Source of the DNA: Trichoplax sp. H2
Taxonomy: Eukaryota; Placozoa; Uniplacotomia; Trichoplacea
NCBI GenBank assembly: GCA_003344405.1
Contig: NOWV01000104.1
Coordinates: 1-64,000 of the forward strand
Direction of reading: 5' to 3'
DNA length: 64,000 bases
Shown: positions 1 through 12,901 of the stretch, in pieces
Position numbering within the stretch: the stretch's first letter is position 1
How the letters are laid out: each line of letters opens with the position of its first letter
The notes under the pieces: generated by a model
Told to the model about the DNA's origin: nothing
The model's input: the letters and a program-made list of their open reading frames with translations, nothing else
The model's database searches: none
Position numbers and translations under genes: made by a program

Positions 1-3000
1 TTGATAAAGATTATACGATTTTTGATCAATTTGGAATTTCGTGATTGGTATATATCACAACAACTAATCGGTAACTAATCAGTAATACAGCACTTACAAC
101 AATTGCACATCTTTAATATAAACGAACGCTATTATAATAAGTTCGCAATATTAAGAATCAAGAGAAATACATTCCGACTTGACACTTAATATTTTACCTT
201 CCTCACAATCCATTCCAATATATCCTGAGAAGCAGCTGCAATTGTAGATGTAATTTGTCACATACTTGCAGATTCCTTGATTGTTACAGGGGTTACTTGT
301 ACGACATGGATTGGTATCTATAAATTTAGCGCAGATTAAATGAGCGAGATTTTTATTAAATAATCCACAGTAAGATTTGTTGTAAGCTTTACATAACATT
401 ATCCCATTTCATAGATAAATTATGTCGCTATCATCGATTATAACCGAGCTCGCAATTTCGGCCTGTCCATTCTGAAGGACATACGCAGGTGTAATTATTA
501 AGGCTATTAAGGCAAGTAGCGTTAACGTGTTTACAAGGAGTAGATGCACAATTTTTGATATCTTAAGGTGAAAAACAAATAGCAGTAGGATGTTAGTTTG
601 ATAAAGATTATACGATTTTTGATCCATGAATGAAGTACTGACTTACTTTGAGAGCAATTTTGCCCTGTATAGCCTGACACACATATGCAAGAATAGTCAT
701 AAGCTGCGTTATCTTGGCATGTACCACCATTTTGGCAAGGTGAGCTTGAACGACATAGATAAGTATCTTATTGTCAAAACAGACACTTTTATTAGTTATG
801 ATAGAAAATGCATTAAGTGAATATTATATATTCGGCTGTCTTCTTCTTGAATGCAAGAAAGCACTAACCATTAGAGCAATTTTTTCCTACGTAGCCAGGT
901 AGGCAACTGCAGTTGTAGTTGTAATCTCCAGTGTAACGGCAAACACTATGATTTTCGCAAGGATTACTTCTACGGCAAATATTGGTATCTAAATAGTACA
1001 ATGCGCCCATGCATTAGGCGTTTGAATATAGCAGGATCAATAGTATTAATCGTGACATATGCTAATTAATACTTTATTACGTGACAAAGGTTTCTAAACG
1101 TTACAATATAAACTAATTCCAAAATCTCGGATACCAACGAACCGGAAATGAATAATATATTTTGTGAAAAACGATAAATCGATATCATTTCAAGCACGAT
1201 TACAAATTATAATGAAAAATTTTCTGCGGATATGATGTAGCCAAGATTTTGCTATTAAATTTATTTACCATTTTGACAATATTTTCCGCCCCACCCCTCG
1301 GTACATTGACAAGAATAACCATTAACACCATCGTTACATGTTCCTTCATTAAGGCAGGGGTTGGATATACATTCATCAATATCTGGAAAAATTTAAACAA
1401 TTAGTGAAGTGATGCCGTAGCTTGTTCTAATATGTAATCGCTAAATAATTTATCAGGTGAAAGTAATTGAAATCATCCTAACTATGTTCACAATGGCTGC
1501 CATTCCATCCATCCTCACACCAGCAAGAGTAAGTGTTGTTAGCGTCAATACAGATAGCATCATTCAGGCAATTGTTTATAGCACACTCGTTAACATCTAA
1601 ATCATTAAGTTGAACTAAGCTTAGCACGGATTTTTGAACCCAAATTTTATCTTTTTATTTAATAACTATAACGCGAACTAAAGTTATGATATCAAAATTA
1701 GTTGTACTTATACTCACTATATTCACAGCGACTGCCGTTCCATCCATGGGCACATTCACAAGTGTAGCTGTTAATACCATGCGAGCAGTTTGCTCCATGT
1801 AAGCATGGATTAGAAGCACACTCATTAATATCTAAATATTAAAGTTTAAACAATATTAAAATATATCTTCATACTGAGAGCGGAGTAGTATCAGCGCCTT
1901 AATTGACTGCAGCTTAGAATTGTAAAACAGTGATTTACCTAGCTCACACATATTCCCATTCCATCCAAACTGACATTGACAGGTAAAGTTACTGATGCCA
2001 TTAATGCAGGTAGCCCCATTTAAGCATGGATTAGAGGTGCATTCATTAATTTCTACAAAATAATCGATATCTATGATTCATTATCTACTATAGCAAGGAA
2101 AGTGAATTAATTTTCTATGAAAGACTACAGTAAGAATGAGATTTGTCTAACGAACTCCATCAATTATTTTTTCCTTCCGTTACAATTTTAAAAGTGAAAA
2201 GTCATCAGCAACGAAATGCACATTTTAATTCGTCAAAAACAATTTATGACAAAATAATATTATTTAGAGCAGAAGTTCTCTTATTTTAATTTGAAAATTA
2301 GCTGCATTTATCGATGTTTCTTTTGCATGATGTATTAAAGCAAAGATCCGACCTTGTTCGCACAGACTACCATTCCATCCATTTACACAATGACATTTAT
2401 AGCCATTTATCAAATCAACACATGTTGCCTCATTCCAACACGGATTAGAAGAGCATTCATTAATATCTAAGCGAAAACATGGAGGTGCATTGAAATTATA
2501 ATTATTACAAAAGCTAAAATATGTCACTAATTCAAAAATATAGGCAGTTTCTTACAGAATTAATTAATAAATATAATATATATAATTTAATTTCATTTAT
2601 AAAGTTTGAACAGTCTCCCTAACTTTGTTCACAATGATCACCAGTCCATCCAGCTGCGCAGTGGCATGTATAGCTATTATTGCCATCAATACATGACGCT
2701 TCATGGAGGCATGGATTAGAGGAGCATTCATCGGTATCTAAATAATGCATTTCAATTATTCTTTAATATTATCAATTGCTACTTGCTATTAAAATGAATT
2801 TCTATGGCTAAAACTATACGTATTCAAATTGAAAGTAGCTTTATTTAAAGATGGATTGGGATAGAAATTTAATATGTGAAATAAATGAGCGAAATGCATC
2901 AAGGAAAAATCATTTTTTATCAATAAAATTAGATATATCATACTTCGTTCACACCGTGCCCCTTCCCAGCCGGCTAAGCAATGACAGGTATAGTTGTTAA

Positions 3001-6000
3001 TCAAGTCAGTACAGTTAGCTTCATTTAAACATGGATTAGAGACGCAGTCATCAATATCTATAGTAAAATATGCAATTGAGAACTTAGAAATAATTGCGGC
3101 TGCCATATTACCAAAATTTATATATGTCTAACTTCGATCACATTGATCCCCTGTCCAGCCAGTTAAGCATTGACATGTATAATTATTGATGCCATTAGTA
3201 CAGTTAACTCCATTTAAGCATGGATTAGAAGAGCATTCATCAACATCTGCGCCAAATTAGCAAGAAAATTACCGAACTGTATTAAGTATTATTGAGGAAC
3301 TTTTAATTATGTTACTAACTATGTTGGCATTGCTTTCCAGTCCAGTCAACTAGACAATGACAAGTATATTTATTAATGCCATCGGTGCAGTTAGCTTCAT
3401 TTAAGCATGGATTCGAAGAGCATTCATCAATATCTACGTCATTTAAGTAAATAAATTACTTATCAATATTTTATATTACTAAAATTAATTATCTATCTAA
3501 CTTTGTTCGCATCGATTTCCAGTCCAGCCAGTCAGGCAGTGACAAGTATAGTTATTAACACCGTTAATGCAGCTGGCTCCGTTTAAACATGAACTGGAAA
3601 AGCAGTGGCTAATTTCTAAGTCAAATAAGAAATAAGTTATAGGGCAATATTGTACTTTACTAAGATTACTTATAATGTATCTAACTTTGTCCACATTGAT
3701 ATCCAGTCCAGCCGGTTTGACAGTGACAGGTGTAACTATTAATACCATTAGTGCAATTGAGTGCATTTAAACATGGATTAGAAGAGCATTCGTTAAAATC
3801 TAGACGAAACATACAAAGTCGTAAAAGATTACCGTAACTGTTTCAGAAAAGTCAATAGTTAAATAAATGCTGTGAAGTACAGTACATGTTGAAAGTTATA
3901 AAAAATATATACTACCTTGGCCACAACGGCTGCCTGTCCATCCTTTTGAACAGAGACATGTATAACTGTTGACTCCATCAACGCACGTTGCTGAGTTTAA
4001 GCATGGATTGGAAGCACACTCATTGTCACCTGAATTATACAAGTATTATAAATTGAATCATCGATTTCGATATCTAAAAGTAGTTCTAGAGTCAGATAAA
4101 AGTTATACGAACTAAATTAAATTGTTCTATTTATTGATTTATAACTTTAATACGATACTGATTAAGACATATGAAAGGACATCGTTATAATTGAAATCAG
4201 TCACGTGCTTTAGTTTGTTACTAGTATGCAACCCTTGTTTAATTTTAAATGTGTATAAATGACTACTCACCAGCAATACAAGATATACCATAGTACGGAC
4301 TAATGCATGTAACTGTAAATTTTACAGAGAGGGTTAGTACTGTTCTAGGTTTCGCAGCTAGTGTTTTTTGCACTGTTGTGCCAGCATCAATCGCTAGTGG
4401 CTCGTCAATTTGACCGAGAAATTCATACGTATACGGAGGAGTATCACCATCTCGATCGTAAATACCTATTTTGACCTGAAGATTTCTCTGTACAGGTATT
4501 ATTGCAAGGTATATATCCAAATAAAATAGTTGGCGCATTTAATCTCATAGATCTAAAGGCATTATTTATACCCTATCGTATCAATCTATAATTTATTTAT
4601 AAAAAATACTGGTTATCTGTTCAAAATTTTCTCAAATTTATAATCGGATATCAGTGATAGTAGCTACATACTATATATTGCGATCTTTTAAAGCTTACCG
4701 GCCAATCTCCATTAAATGGAATAGTAACAGGCAATTTAACACGCCCATCTTCAGTTAATTTATGTTTGCTTAAATTGTAACCGCTATGGACAAAGTAATT
4801 AAATACCATTGTGGTAAAAGACCAATATTGCGTTGGATTAGAAGTAGTACCCAACTGGAACCGAAATTCGTATTCGCAAGCGTTTAACTTAGTTCCATCA
4901 CAACGTTTACGATCAGTGATTTTATCCCCAGGATTGGTAAAAATTCCTAAATCCATAGTGAGATTGCCTTGTTGATTTCCGAAGCATAATTCGTCTTTTA
5001 ACTAAAAATTAATGTTAAAGACACGAAAGAAAATTAATTAATCATGTTGTTATCTCGTTTGGAGCACTGATGTATATTAAACAGTTATTAATTCAATTAT
5101 GGCTATCTAGCGAAACCCGCTTAAATTTCACGAACAGCACTTTAAGTTAACCTGTAAACACCCTAAAGGTTCACGAGCTTCTACAGAATACCCTTATAAT
5201 TAAATTGAACCCTACCTTATATACAGAATAAAACGATTAAAAATACATGAAAAGATATATGTGAAACACCTTTAATTTTACGAAAAAGTATATGGGATAA
5301 GATTGCAAATAAATAAAAATGAAAGTATAGATGGAAGATTTGATAAATACGTTAAGCACTTTTGATATAGTATCTCAAAAGATACAGACTGTATTCAATA
5401 AAAAATAAGATGCAAATTTCAATTATTTTCTTGAAATACTTATGAGGCCATTGCTCTTTACTGCGTGTAGCTTTTCAGCTAATTATGGTAGTAATTTAAG
5501 TACGGTAGCATTAAGAAGTGGAATAGTCTACTATGCTTATAAGGTAATTTCATGAAACGGTGTACTTATACTGTTTGTACTATGTGTGCATAATGCTGCA
5601 GTAGTCGGCTATATAAGGTAGTGTTTTTGTGTAATGCCTTAATACGCGTATAACTATTAGATAATATGGAAATGTTCTCGTGGGGGCTAAGTCGATTATC
5701 CGGATTATCTTAGCCACTGTCGACTGTTATTATGAGGGAAGAAAAGTGAATTCATCTCCTGTCAAGTGTTCTATTGATAACGATACTTTCAAGGTTAAAC
5801 ACGGTATTTACCCGATCTTATGTCATGCTAGAGATTGTTCGATTTTAATAACTCAGATTTTGAGTTACATGATTGCGAACCTAAGGGGTTGCAAAACCCA
5901 AGCACTAATTAATTTGGCGCTGCGAGTAAACTACGCGTACATTGAAAGTATTGAACTTACAGTTAGGTATATAAAGAGCTACGTTCTTCTATTAATTATT

Positions 6001-8653
6001 TATAATTACAGAGAGCTTATACCTATTGATAAACTTTGACGATATGATGCGAGTATAAAGTATGACGTAATCTGCAGCTATAATTACGAATAGATATTGT
6101 ATCTGTATTACATAACGGCATCAGTTACCACAAGTCTTGATTTTATCTTAGTATTACGTTGAATAATTGCGCAAGATTACTAGTAATTACTTGGTTATTA
6201 ATTTCATATCTCTCTTTGATGTTCTGCCAAACTATTTTCGAACTATTATTATGTTTATACTTAACTACGTTGAATGTGCTTGCTTTACAATAAGGTAAAT
6301 AAAGTGTATCATTCTTCTTCCATAAATAATTAAGAAGAGCTTATACCTATAGATACACTTTGACTATATGTTACGTCTGCACATTATGATGTAATCTACA
6401 ATTACGAATACACAGATTCCTTATTTTATTAGGCTATCAGCTAAACTTGAATTTTATCTCTATAATACATTAACTAATCGTTTGCTTCAAAGAGCTATCC
6501 GAACTGGAAACATAAGCAACAGTTGATATTCAAGCATTCTTATAAGGTTAGACGTGTTGTGGAGTATGAACGAAACAAGATGCTCGGAATTTAGATGATC
6601 CACGTTAGTTCAAGCGAGGCTCATTCTATAAGACTTTTGTGAGTAACTGTAATAATTCGTACTCTCAGGATAAATTATAAGAACGAAATTGAATGATTTG
6701 ATCCAAAGAAAATCATATAGCGGAATAATCTGATAAAAGCTTATGTTCGACAATTACGGATAGTTCATGCAATGAATAGATTAAAGCTTTACTGCATTAA
6801 TTCATTAGGTGCGGTAAACTCCTATCTAAAATACAGCATATAGTATTCCACAGAAAATCTACTGACCACTTCTTTTACAAAATAGCACGGTCAACAGACA
6901 AGAGCATTCCTACGTTTTACTTATTATTAGTAGATCATTTATTACAAATTAAGCTATCACCCGGAAGCTCGTTTACTACTTCGCTGATAGGTCCCTACAG
7001 CGGCTGAATAAGAGCTTTGTTCAGTAATTTATTTTAAAAATTAATTGATTTATTATAAAAAAAGGCGTTGCTAAGCATGACACAATCTATGCAAATATTG
7101 CTAGTGCAAGTTCCAAAGAAGATAGCTCTGATGCGCATATGTAAAATGTTGATCAATTATAGTTTTTACAAATCCACGCATTAATTTGTACCAGTGCTCT
7201 TCATGATTGTAAACAGTATCCTTTTAATAGACTACAACCTTTAGTTAGTAAGTTGAGTGATATTTGAATAATTCTAGTAAATCAAGTGAAACTGAAAAAA
7301 CCTAGCATGTGTATATTATGCAGTCCAGTAGTATATATTTTACATATGAAACTGTATCAATTTACTGCAAGAAGTTTATGTATCCATATTTCATAGCGGG
7401 GAAAAAACACCGATTTAACATCAAATCTAATTAATTAAACTAATAAATCTTAGTTTGCGCTATGTATGCAATTAAAGAGCCACTACGCTACTATGAAGTT
7501 ATGGAGAAGCTCTATTATGTAACAAGATTGATAAATCTTTTACTGCTTCTATACAGCTGTAGATGGGTTTTAATATATTACTTTGCTATGTACTGATAGC
7601 CTTATTTCCGTGCATTTAAAGTAAAATCGATATACTCAATTCATGATAATTTACCCCTTTTAGATATAACAGTCAAGTACTGATAGACTAAAATTTTATC
7701 TAACATTCAAACTAAAATGTTATCTATGGCAAACATACATGACGCTAGAATAGCATTGCCCTTGTAATAGAAATTTTACTATTTGGTTTGCTAAAACAGC
7801 AAAATTAATAAACAAGTATAGCGTTACTGATTATCTATGCAGTAGTTATTTAGGGTAAAGCGGCGCAAGTAAGAAAATAGATGCGAAAAAATTTATAATC
7901 TGAGTGGTAATGTGCTAAATCAAGTTTCAGCTGCATTCTAAAATACGCTATAATGACTAAAAATTTAGAATTCGAAGTGATTCCGCTTTTGCATATTAAA
8001 TCACTTAAATCTCTCTAAAATATGCCTGACAAATTATATATCTTTCTTTTATTCAGGAAATAAAATTTTGTTATGAAGGAAATTTGCCAATGAAATTCAG
8101 AATGTTCAAAATCTGACTAAATCGTAAACTCTAATTGATCCATTGCTATAAAGTATTGCAATAGAAGTTTTGTCTGTTAAAAGCCAAAACTTAAAGCAAT
8201 TAATCAGTGAATAAAAGGTTACATAGCCAAAGACCTGAAAGCCATTTTCGGGAGTAAGTAAGAAAATTGGTGATAAAATGCGATTACATTAAAAATAAAT
8301 TACTGATTGAGTTCAAAGTAAAACTTAGCTTTTGAGATAAGACATTCAATCACGTAAACGTTTTACTTTTCGTGCATTCTAATGATTGCTAGTAAATACA
8401 GAATGCACGAATTTATTCCTTAACCCTAACGTAATTTACTCTTATTATCTAAATAAGTATCTACAGATCTTGCATAAAGTTAATGGAATTAAGCGTGATA
8501 TAAAATTCATTAACAGAGGATAAAAACGTAAAATTGATTTGAAAGCCAAATTAGATTTCCGGACAAAACAAAATTTTTACTCACCAATATGATAATAAAT
8601 GATAGATGGATGTAAAATATGGTAGACTTTATTCCATCCATGTTTTTAGCCAT
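1..8653 (-). CDS. Gene A: MNNL/EGF type I membrane protein, DSL-ligand-like (3' end beyond window)
   Basis: Spliced gene read right to left. It starts with a signal peptide (exon 8585-8653), then an MNNL/C2-like exon (4699-5001), a 217-nt exon finishing the C2-like fold and ending in a two-cysteine DSL remnant (4271-4487), then 16 single-EGF exons down to position 198. The domain order copies the start of Delta/Jagged Notch ligands, but the full DSL domain is missing. By family knowledge it should sit at the cell surface and bind a receptor or matrix partner; the ligand role is inference. FN3, transmembrane and tail exons would lie left of position 1 if it follows genes B and C. All EGF exons are symmetric phase 1-1, so exons can be gained or lost without frame damage. 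Exon borders come from GT/AG signals and phase, without transcripts. Confidence 0.85.
198..4029 (-). other. Gene A EGF exon array (16 one-EGF exons)
   Basis: Each exon encodes one EGF-like domain, bounded by phase-1 introns. Exons from 5' to 3': 3916-4029, 3686-3799, 3502-3615, 3320-3433, 3133-3246, 2944-3057, 2624-2737, 2353-2466, 1939-2052, 1718-1831, 1483-1596, 1269-1382, 869-988, 647-766, 445-561 and 198-317. Those from 1269 rightward are 114 nt. Most have the calcium-binding start DIDEC or DINEC. The leftmost four are 117-120 nt and differ in type: three begin D-T-x-x-C-R, the kind that alternates with cbEGFs throughout gene C. Many carry C-x-S-x-P-C, the consensus for O-glucose on EGF domains. 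Confidence 0.85.
3133..3799 (-). repeat. Tandem exon-plus-intron duplication in gene A
   Basis: Four successive 114-nt EGF exons (3133-3246, 3320-3433, 3502-3615, 3686-3799) are separated by introns of only 68-73 bp, giving a regular 182-187 bp period. The exons keep shared wording such as ccagtccagcc and catggatta. The pattern is best explained by repeated unequal crossing-over of one exon-intron unit. Confidence 0.7.
5002..8584 (-). other. Intron 1 of gene A (3.6 kb), no coding signal recognised
   Basis: This intron separates the signal-peptide exon from the MNNL exon. It holds a 119-codon plus-strand open frame at 5680-6039 with no recognisable family; a frame of this length is expected about once by chance in 64 kb of such A+T-rich DNA. 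A diverged tandem duplication lies at 6010-6495. I see nothing else that can be supported. Confidence 0.6.
6010..6495. repeat. Diverged direct duplication in intron 1 of gene A
   Basis: A block starting gagcttatacctat at about 6010 recurs at about 6337. Both copies continue through similar text (ctttgac, tatg, taatct, aattacgaat) for about 160 bp. The period is about 327 bp. Substitutions and small indels show it is not recent. Confidence 0.65.
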
Positions 8654-11472
8654 ATCAATATGTTGATTCCTGATTAAAGGTGCTGCTAAAGTAGGTAAAC
8701 AAGTGGTTAATTCAAGGTTGCATACTATTTGTTGCTCCGAATAGTTTCTATATAGAGTGTGTGCAGTACATTGGAACCAATTTATATATATTATTTATGG
8801 CGAAGAAGCCCTCCCACTTCCTTGCGAATTGTTTTGTCTGCGAAAAATACCATTCATTACAACTAAATGTTGACTCTAAAGAAAGTATTAAAAGAATAAG
8901 GCCCCAAAAATTATAGACTATAGATCAATTTAGGATGCTTCCGTATAATAATTGATCCCTCTATATGAAAATAAGGTAAATTATAAATTTTACAGGGCAC
9001 CGCCGGCACTAAAAACGATGCTTCAATCCAGTTATGAGGAATAGCATGATGGGATATAGGAAATACAGAGTTTTACGCGATTTCATGGTAAAAGATAACA
9101 GCTATTCAATTTGGAGAATTATTCAAAGTCTTATAGTTCATATTGTCATGACGTTGTTGATTTATTATATATTGCTCAGTTGGAACGTCTCCAGGAGTTT
9201 TCTACCCAGGAAGTGACAATAGCATATGCCTCCAAGATAGTTTTCGAAACAATCTCAATCGCCGGTACAATGGAAAATACATTGAATTCAATTAGAGGGT
9301 TGACAAAATTGTTTAGTAAATCCGGAGATTTAATTTACATCGCTTAGTAATTTTAGTTCATCATACTTTATCTACAGGGTTGAATAAAAATGAATCAGCT
9401 ACGGTATGCTCTATATAGCCAATGAATAAATGCACAAACAGTAGATATTCTAGCAAAAAAATACAAACATAACTACTATACTTAGGAAAGATAGATGCAC
9501 CCATTTTAGTTCCCTTGGAAAATATATCAATGGCAGAATTCCATTCTTATGCCAAATCGAGTGAGCTAATGCAGGTCATTCAATAGTTTTTGCTTATGAA
9601 ATTGAATGAACAAGGCATGGATTGTCCTTATCCCTAAAATTATATACCGCGATTAGTAGAAAATTCTTAATGGCAACCTGTAATAATCTCAATTTATTCC
9701 GAATTACTGGTGTATCATACTTAAGGAGAACTACAAGAAGCAGGTTTATTTCAGATCTTTTCTCAAAAACTTTACAAAATTTCACTACCAAAAGTAATAG
9801 TCATATTAAAACTGATTATACATGTTCCATTCTTCGTACGTATGTTTATGCTTGTTCAGTAAAATAAGAAAATAATGGATTGCAGAACAATAATGAATAC
9901 TTTTTCGCTACTGTTTTATACTCTAATTTAAATACTTTCGATCCAAGCGTAAAAACGAGTCGTAAGTTCCTATTGTCCTATATTAACCTCAGGGCTTTGA
10001 GTCAATCGTAGATTGTCGCTTTGAACATTGTAGATATTTTTTTACGGTTTTATCAGTTACATACACCGAAACTGTAGCCTAAATTAAGTCATTTAAGATA
10101 GTACACAGTATATGTGTACATGGGACTGATTACTATTAAGGTTACATTACAGTTTAGGAAAGTTGCGGTATCATCGAAAAAATTATCTTAGGAATTGCCT
10201 AATCAACGAAATTTCCGAATAGCGCTCAAAACAGTTAATTGTAAGCAGTACTACTATAAATTTCAAACGTCGTGTTCCGTAATGTAAAATGATTTAAACT
10301 ATCGAACTACCAAGTCAAAAAGCGCCACAATAACACTCTAACTTTCGATATATTATTTAAGCAAGTATTTAATCAGAAGGTAAGCATGTGCTGGAATGCA
10401 CCGATATAATGTTATCTGCACATTTACGTAAACAGTTAATGATCGGCATAATGGAATTTGTTGTGCCATGCATTGAGTTTTGGACTTCCTACGATCTACG
10501 GCTACGTATATAATCATCATTTGCAGCAATAAGGATTTTCAATGCATGTCTGATAGTCATCTATTTATTTACAATAATTTCTTGATATCAAAATGAAGCT
10601 ATAAATTTCATATACACGTCTGATAATTAAACCTAGATATCTGCTATAATATCGACAAAAGTTAACCTTATCTGGCATAAATATGGCGAAAATTATTGTA
10701 AGCCATGTGTTGTTACTTTTACCTAGAATTAGCAAAAGATGGTTTCAATTTGACTTTATATCTGTAAGTCCTATTCAATAAAAGGGTAAAAGTGCAAATA
10801 TCGGCAATCTGCAGGGTTTCACAATGGAAAGATAGCATTATGTTTGAACATTGCTAATTAATCAGGCATGATAGAATGCTTTACAATGATTTAATTGAAA
10901 TATGTCTCGGGAAGGTTGCCTATATTACAAAGTTACGACTACGTGATTTCTGTTATGGCAGGATGCATATTTTAATCTTCGCTATCCGAAATACTTTGAG
11001 AAATTTTGTGCGATATCACCGCTGTAAAAATAAAGATAGTAGTTAAGATAGAAAAATTTACTTTAATATTATGTATTCTATCGTTGTGACATTAACTATA
11101 CCTGCATTATAAAAATTGATTATAATATTGTATATATATCAGTAACGAAAATTACTAGCAGCTTTCTAGCTAATAGTATCATCTTACAATATTATCAAAT
11201 ACCAAATCACTGCACTAACAAGACAATAACAATGTATTCGTATCACAGCCAGACTAGCGATCAAAATTTTTTCTCGAAATTGATACAGAAATCGAAATAA
11301 CAGCTTGACGAACACTTAACTACTGGTATTTGATAGTCAAATTTAGATTTAAGGACTAATCAATAGTTACGTTAGCGCTTATATAGTCATAGATACTGTA
11401 GAGTATGGCATTGATAATTTCCATACTTTTTTAATCGGATTTCACATTCTAATTTACGAGTAGAATTTTGAT
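8654..11472. other. Intergenic region between gene A start and gene B stop
   Basis: It must hold the gene A promoter (next to 8654) and the gene B 3' UTR (next to 11472). Several 60-80 codon open frames overlap on both strands at 9034-9347 and 9594-9867. None has a recognisable family, splice context or paralogue here, so they are not called as genes. No clear repeat was seen. Confidence 0.5.
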
Positions 11473-12901
11473 CTAACGATCATACGTAATATCGGAATTG
11501 GTATTGCTATTATTAATTGATTGTAAATGGACAATTTCCTGCATTTCAGCTAAACTAGATAGATCTTGAACGTAGTTTTCAACAGTATTTTCAGAATCCA
11601 TTCCCTGTCAACAAATCAGTTTTAGGATATAACAATTATTATTAGCTGCTGATAAGGAAATGAAACTGCACGTCGTGAACAGGTACAAGATGTAAATCAA
11701 ATGAATCAGCTATTAGGCATTTACCTGGGCAGCATTTTGAAAGATCAAACGTTGATAATTTTTTCTAGTTTCTGGCACTATAAATGGAGTAATCAGTAAA
11801 CACTTTTAGTAGCTATTAATTAATTTTATTACCAAATGCATTTATAATGCAACGTACAGTATGTATAGGTTTCATTTCTCTGATTATGGTTGTTTTCTTG
11901 TTTATGCTGCTGTTCATTGACAAGGTTAGGACGCTCACTTGTGCTTGTTACTAGGTTATGGGAATTATTTTTAAAATCTAACCCTTGGTATATAGAATCT
12001 AAATGCATGTGAAATTAATTAGGCAGTATTGAGATTGCTATAATCTTCATAAGAGGGCGCAGCATACTTTTATAATTATATAAATTATTTCATATATATC
12101 TCAGTTACTTTACAGCAATAGTCATTTATTAATTAGTGGACAGATTCCTCTTTAATTTTGTTAACTTACCTTGCTGTGATAGGCTTACAAATACTTCAGA
12201 GTCATGACGATCAATACCTTGATTATGAAATCCACCCTGAATAGAGTTGCCAGCACTGTTTTGAGGAGCTGTTGTTCCATGGACAGGGGGCTCCTCAGTC
12301 TGGTATAGAAGATTCGCTGATTCTTGCGTATCATTACAATTTACTGCATTTGCCGATTCCTCATGGTTTTCTTGACTTGTCGTATACTGTGAACAAGATT
12401 ATTATACAAGAATGGAAATATTAAAATATATGATAGCTCGGGTTAAAATTATAAACAAACTCTAGCTTACATTCCCATGATCTTCCTCTGAGTTAACTAA
12501 ATATAGATTAGAGATTGTTAAATATACTGCTTAAATAACCATTTTACTTTGGGATAGCGAAGCCAGATATAATTCATCATAAACACATTTTATAGATATA
12601 TTAACTGCAAGAATCGATGATTTACCGATGATATTCATCTCTGTTTCTGAAAGGACCTTTAGAGGGTTTCGAGAGAAGCATCTTAAGAAATGTATATAAA
12701 GAAGCGTTTATTTTAGTTCGATAAACAAACGAGACCAAGATTGTAACTGTTACATTCTTGATGAATCATTCTTATAGACTTACAGTTTCTTTCTTCTCTT
12801 GTAGATTAATACAGCAGCCAATACCAAAATTATAAATGTAGCTAATACAGCAGCTCCTACAATCGCTAAAACCTGCTCCTGATGATTTATGCATTCTGAT
12901 T
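11473..12901 (-). other. Gene B transmembrane exon and cytoplasmic tail
   Basis: Exon 12784-12901 encodes a helix core AIVGAAVLATFIILVLAAVL followed by the stop-transfer IYKRRKK. Tail exons: 12626-12646 (NRDEYHR), probably a short exon near 12480-12500 (phase unresolved), 12170-12386, 11725-11771 and 11473-11604. The tail is about 150 residues, rich in Asn, Gln and Ser, with tyrosines in YQRL, NYVQ and a C-terminal ITYDR. These might be phosphorylation or sorting sites (inference). No PDZ-binding end or known domain is seen. Confidence 0.72.

Larger units (their letters stand above)
4271..8653 (-). other. Gene A N-terminal exons: signal peptide, MNNL/C2-like domain, DSL remnant
   Basis: Exon 1 (8585-8653) reads Met plus 22 residues with hydrophobic core IHLSFIIIL and ends in phase 0 at a GTGAGT donor. 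It was chosen as start because genes B and C have equivalent exons with the same phase. Exon 2 (4699-5001, 303 nt) begins [19 protein letters not shown] and holds [10 protein letters not shown], like the C-x-x-x-F core of MNNL. It ends at IPFNGDWP, matching the family's pF..dWP strand. Exon 3 (4271-4487, 217 nt) reads [17 protein letters not shown], like the family's EAWDxD strand, and ends [14 protein letters not shown]. That last piece resembles only the first two cysteines of a DSL domain. Confidence 0.8.

Noticed and set aside
5680-6039. 119-codon plus-strand open frame in intron 1 of gene A
   Set aside because: No family features, non-ATG start, end lies in an intronic duplication; about one frame of this length is expected by chance in 64 kb of such DNA.
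9034-9867. Overlapping small open frames on both strands upstream of gene A
   Set aside because: No recognisable domain, several frames competing in the same DNA, no splice support; might be a decayed gene but this cannot be shown.
12480-12500. Short gene B tail exon (gaagatcatgggaat)
   Set aside because: Splice signals are present, but no acceptor choice joins cleanly with the standard acceptor of the next exon, so it was left unresolved.
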